Source of the DNA: Amycolatopsis coloradensis
Lineage (GTDB): Bacteria > Actinomycetota > Actinomycetes > Mycobacteriales > Pseudonocardiaceae
Reading direction: 5' to 3'
Assembly: GCF_001953865.1 (NCBI RefSeq)
Contig: NZ_MQUQ01000007.1
Span: 111,479 to 175,478, forward strand
Length of the DNA: 64,000 nt
Positions 62,135 through 64,000 of this stretch are shown here, one piece after another. Position numbers and translations under genes: made by a program. The notes under the pieces are model-generated. The model saw nothing but the letters and a program-made list of their open reading frames with translations. It had not been told where the DNA came from and made no database searches. Position 1 is the first letter of the stretch. Every line of letters begins with the position of its first letter.

Positions 62135-62487
62135 GCCTCGTTGTTCTCTTCCCAGGCCCACGTCTCGTTGTCGCCACCGTCGCCGTCGGTGTGTGTCCCT
62201 TCGAGGCTGGTGTGTTCCTTTGCGAGGTTGGGTGTCAGCGGATGACCAGAGTCGTCCACCGCGACTTGCCGGATCGGGTCATAGAGGTAGTCGGGGAGAT
62301 CCTGCCGCGGGGCCGGGCGCAGTGCGCGGAGTGCCAGCGGTTGCTCTGGTGTCTCCGGCGAGGATGCCGAGGTAGCGCTGGATGCCCTCGGAGACCGGGC
62401 GCGGCGCCGGATCTCGATGGTCGACAGCGGCCCCGTTACCGAGCCGTCCTGTGACTCCTCGTCGGCGGCGATGGACTCGAGCGGCAT
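62131..62487 (-). CDS. Graspetide precursor peptide (TgmA-like)
   Basis: 118 aa from the second of two nearby ATGs, which has GAGAGGA six bases upstream (62493 is the alternative). The leader contains RALRPAPRQDLPDYLYDPIR, which parallels the RPYP...YDP region recognised by the ATP-grasp enzyme in TgmA-type precursors. The C-terminal 26 residues are the likely core: Thr/Ser-rich with TSLEGTHTDGDGG, then DNETWAWEENNEA, that is, hydroxyl donors followed by Asp/Glu acceptors. The Asp-Gly steps are favourable sites for the aspartimide. Confidence 0.88.
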   Translation of the reverse strand: MPLESIAADEESQDGSVTGPLSTIEIRRRARSPRASSATSASSPETPEQPLALRALRPAPRQDLPDYLYDPIRQVAVDDSGHPLTPNLAKEHTSLEGTHTDGDGGDNETWAWEENNEA

Positions 62488-62499
62488 GCGCATTCCTCT

Positions 62500-62954
62500 C
62501 TGACGTTGATACTTACCGAGGGTAGGCGTGACGCTCCTGGCCGTACAGCCTTCGCGGTTGTTGTCGACCAGCTCCAGCCGGGTACGCGGCAGGTGGTGCC
62601 GTGGCCGTGATCAGGTGCGCTCCGGGATCGGTGCAGGTGGTCAGTGCCGTATAGCGCATCGCTCAGTGTCACTCGATTGGAAGGTGTGCCCGCACGTCGC
62701 GGCTGACGCTCAGATCCCCATAGCGGCGCCCCTGTGCGGCTGTGGAGCCGGTGGCGGGGGAGCGGGAGAGAGGAGTCGGGCGCCCCCGGACAGGTGTGCT
62801 GTGTCCGGGGGCGCTTGCTGGCCCCGACCAGGTGGCGTTCCGCCCAGGAACCTCCGCTGCACTCATCCAGAAACTATCCCAGCCAGGCGGAAGAACGATG
62901 CGGAGAACGGCCAGGTGATTCGGGTGTCGTCATGCCCTGTGGACGGCAGAGAGC
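62500..62954. other. Upstream region of the graspetide operon
   Basis: About 450 bases without a supported gene; a minus-strand ORF from 62672 has no good start signal. The operon promoter is expected in 62495-62680, where a TAAGTAT element near 62510 (minus strand) may be part of it. A strong hairpin marks the right part. Confidence 0.4.
62780..62814 (+). terminator. Strong GC-rich hairpin
   Basis: Thirteen-base perfect arms (gcgcccccggaca and tgtccgggggcgc) around a nine-base loop. It isolates the graspetide operon from DNA to the right, in either direction. No clear T-run. Confidence 0.6.
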
Positions 62955-63353
62955 ATGGCAGTGGACCGAGTCGAGCGCGACAACTCCGTGCCGCTTCAGG
63001 GAAATCTGACATTCCGGCGGGTTGCGGCGATCCTGATCAGCTGGTTGATCGAGGTTGCGGGAAGCGACGACCCGCAGCGGATTTCCGCGTGCCTGCTGCA
63101 GTTCGATCTCGTGCTCAACGCCGGGCAGCGGGCCACCGGGGAGAACGCGCTCGTCGTCGACGAGGCGAGGTACCCGGCCAGCCCGGCCCCGCCTGACCCG
63201 GCAGGACTGACGATCGCCGTGCCCACGTGCGGATCTTGGCCGCCGTCGCTGGGCTGGTGTCTTGTTCGTTCTCGCCGTGCGTGTGTGGGCGCCGCCGGAA
63301 TGATCCGTTGTACTGTTCCGTGTACGGAGCGACCCTGGCGCCTGAACACGTGA
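62955..63353 (+). CDS. Uncertain ORF
   Basis: 132 codons from ATG 62955. The first 75 residues (FRRVAAILISWLIEVAGSDD, then DLVLNAGQRATGENALVVDE) look like protein; the end is Cys/Trp/Arg-rich and probably out of frame. No family recognised and no strong ribosome site. Confidence 0.3.
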   Translation: MAVDRVERDNSVPLQGNLTFRRVAAILISWLIEVAGSDDPQRISACLLQFDLVLNAGQRATGENALVVDEARYPASPAPPDPAGLTIAVPTCGSWPPSLGWCLVRSRRACVGAAGMIRCTVPCTERPWRLNT

Positions 63354-63452
63354 TGACCCCGAGCCCCCGGATACCCCGGCTGGTGCGGGCGGGCCGCCAC
63401 GCGACCGACGGCGACAGAGCTGGTCAGTCAGTATGGACGGTAGGGTCGGAGT

Positions 63453-63545
63453 ATGGGGAGAAAAACAGAAGGTCTCGGCGACCGTGTTGCGGCAGTCCTG
63501 GTCGCGCCCGCGTGGGTGGCCTGCCCATCGGATCCAGTCACGTGA
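63453..63545 (+). CDS. Possible small ORF (30 aa)
   Basis: ATG 63453 with GGAG just before it; reads MGRKTEGLGDRVAAVLVAP and stops at a TGA that overlaps the next GTG by four bases. Coupling supports it, but the size is small. Confidence 0.25.
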   Translation: MGRKTEGLGDRVAAVLVAPAWVACPSDPVT

Positions 63546-63712
63546 GTTACCCGTTCATCAGCGTCAAAGTCGCGACTGTGCTGGGGATGGTCATCGCGGC
63601 CGTCGGTCTCACGCTGACGGCGATCGATGACCGCCGTGAAGCTCGCCGTGGCCGCGTGTCACCTGTTTGCGGGAACTACGGCCGCGTACGGTGCTGCGCG
63701 AGCTCGGGCTGA
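63542..63712 (+). CDS. Possible small membrane ORF
   Basis: GTG 63542; one hydrophobic helix (VKVATVLGMVIAAVGLTLTA) then a basic stretch. The last 15 codons overlap the next ORF in another frame and look non-coding. It may be the N-terminal part of the same membrane protein as the next ORF, separated by a frameshift. Confidence 0.3.
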   Translation: MSYPFISVKVATVLGMVIAAVGLTLTAIDDRREARRGRVSPVCGNYGRVRCCASSG

Positions 63713-63960
63713 CCCTCGGCTACGGCGGCGCCGTGCTCGCGCTTCCCGGGCTCAGTGTCTGGCTGGCGATCGAGATTCTCCTCATTGGTGGCGCCACCCG
63801 CGACGAAGTCCGGCACCTTTTCCGCGGATTGACACACGTACTTCCTCACGTCGTGTTCGGTGTGCTCGTGGTGTTCGTTCTCCAGCTGCTTGCCAGCGTG
63901 ATCCGGGTGATGAACCGGCCACAGCGCGCCCACCAGGACCTGTCCCGGAGCACGACGTAG
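63667..63960 (+). CDS. Small membrane protein (97 aa)
   Basis: Two hydrophobic helices (LGYGGAVLALPGLSVWLAIE and LPHVVFGVLVVFVLQLLASV) joined by a charged loop, with high GC at third codon positions. The start is TTG 63667 or GTG 63691; neither has a good ribosome site, which fits a frameshift from the ORF at 63542. No family recognised. Confidence 0.5.
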   Translation: MRELRPRTVLRELGLTLGYGGAVLALPGLSVWLAIEILLIGGATRDEVRHLFRGLTHVLPHVVFGVLVVFVLQLLASVIRVMNRPQRAHQDLSRSTT

Positions 63961-64000
63961 AACCCCGGGCCTGTCCGGCAGTAGCGGGTTACGCAAGAGC

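Noticed and set aside
1..64000. Integrase, excisionase, att repeats, tRNA, CRISPR array or complete insertion sequence
   Set aside because: I looked for tyrosine and serine recombinase motifs, DDE transposases, regular spacer repeats and tRNA cloverleaves and found none that I could support; the element borders probably lie outside the window.

Overview
The window is high-GC DNA (third codon positions mostly G or C) from a filamentous actinomycete, most likely Pseudonocardiales (Amycolatopsis or Saccharopolyspora type). This is inferred from the gene families: DUF574 SAM-methyltransferase-like proteins, an ImmA-like peptidase / MAB_1171c / P450 operon, DUF4913 and DUF3558 proteins, a LexA box of the actinobacterial type, and a graspetide cluster with a PIMT-like enzyme. 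No rRNA, tRNA, CRISPR array, integrase or origin was recognised.

1-30.4 kb is a plus-strand conjugation module of an integrative element or plasmid. It holds a VirB4-like ATPase (cut by the window edge), a VirD4-like coupling protein, a DUF4913 protein, two tandem paralogues of unknown function, a small protein, a 7,197-codon ORF (DNA methylase, SF2 helicase and Toprim primase in one polypeptide), a lipoprotein, and a transglycosylase-NlpC/P60 wall hydrolase. Most stop and start codons overlap by one to four bases. 30.4-36 kb is cargo or maintenance DNA: a GntR/UTRA regulator, a LexA-boxed ImuA'-like gene followed by a protein with two DnaB-N-like domains, an unknown gene, and a PIN toxin with a putative antitoxin.

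36-41.5 kb (mostly minus strand) carries a cytochrome P450, a MAB_1171c-type membrane protein and an ImmA/IrrE peptidase in one operon. A RelE/ParE-like protein, a multi-HTH regulator and an HTH-NDPK-like fusion follow. 41.5-53.6 kb is a minus-strand cluster I cannot match to a described pathway. It has four DUF574 proteins (three with decayed SAM motifs), two trypsin-like proteases, an HAD hydrolase, an S9 peptidase, a solute-binding lipoprotein, several unknown proteins and two tiny proteins. It shows duplication followed by deletion. 53.6-58 kb has two XRE/TPR-like regulators around an HAD gene, with the 3' end of a third regulator and its downstream DNA present as an inverted copy. 58-59.8 kb has two unknown genes, an endonuclease/exonuclease/phosphatase-family relic and a DUF3558 lipoprotein.

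59.9-62.5 kb is a compact RiPP operon: precursor, ATP-grasp ligase and PIMT-like methyltransferase, each overlapping the next by four bases. It is expected to make an ester- or amide-crosslinked graspetide carrying an aspartimide. The right end holds small, poorly supported ORFs and one small membrane protein. Several reading frames look broken by single bases (about 6684, 7331, 32.75 kb and possibly 63.65 kb). These are either real mutations or homopolymer errors, and the raw reads should be checked.
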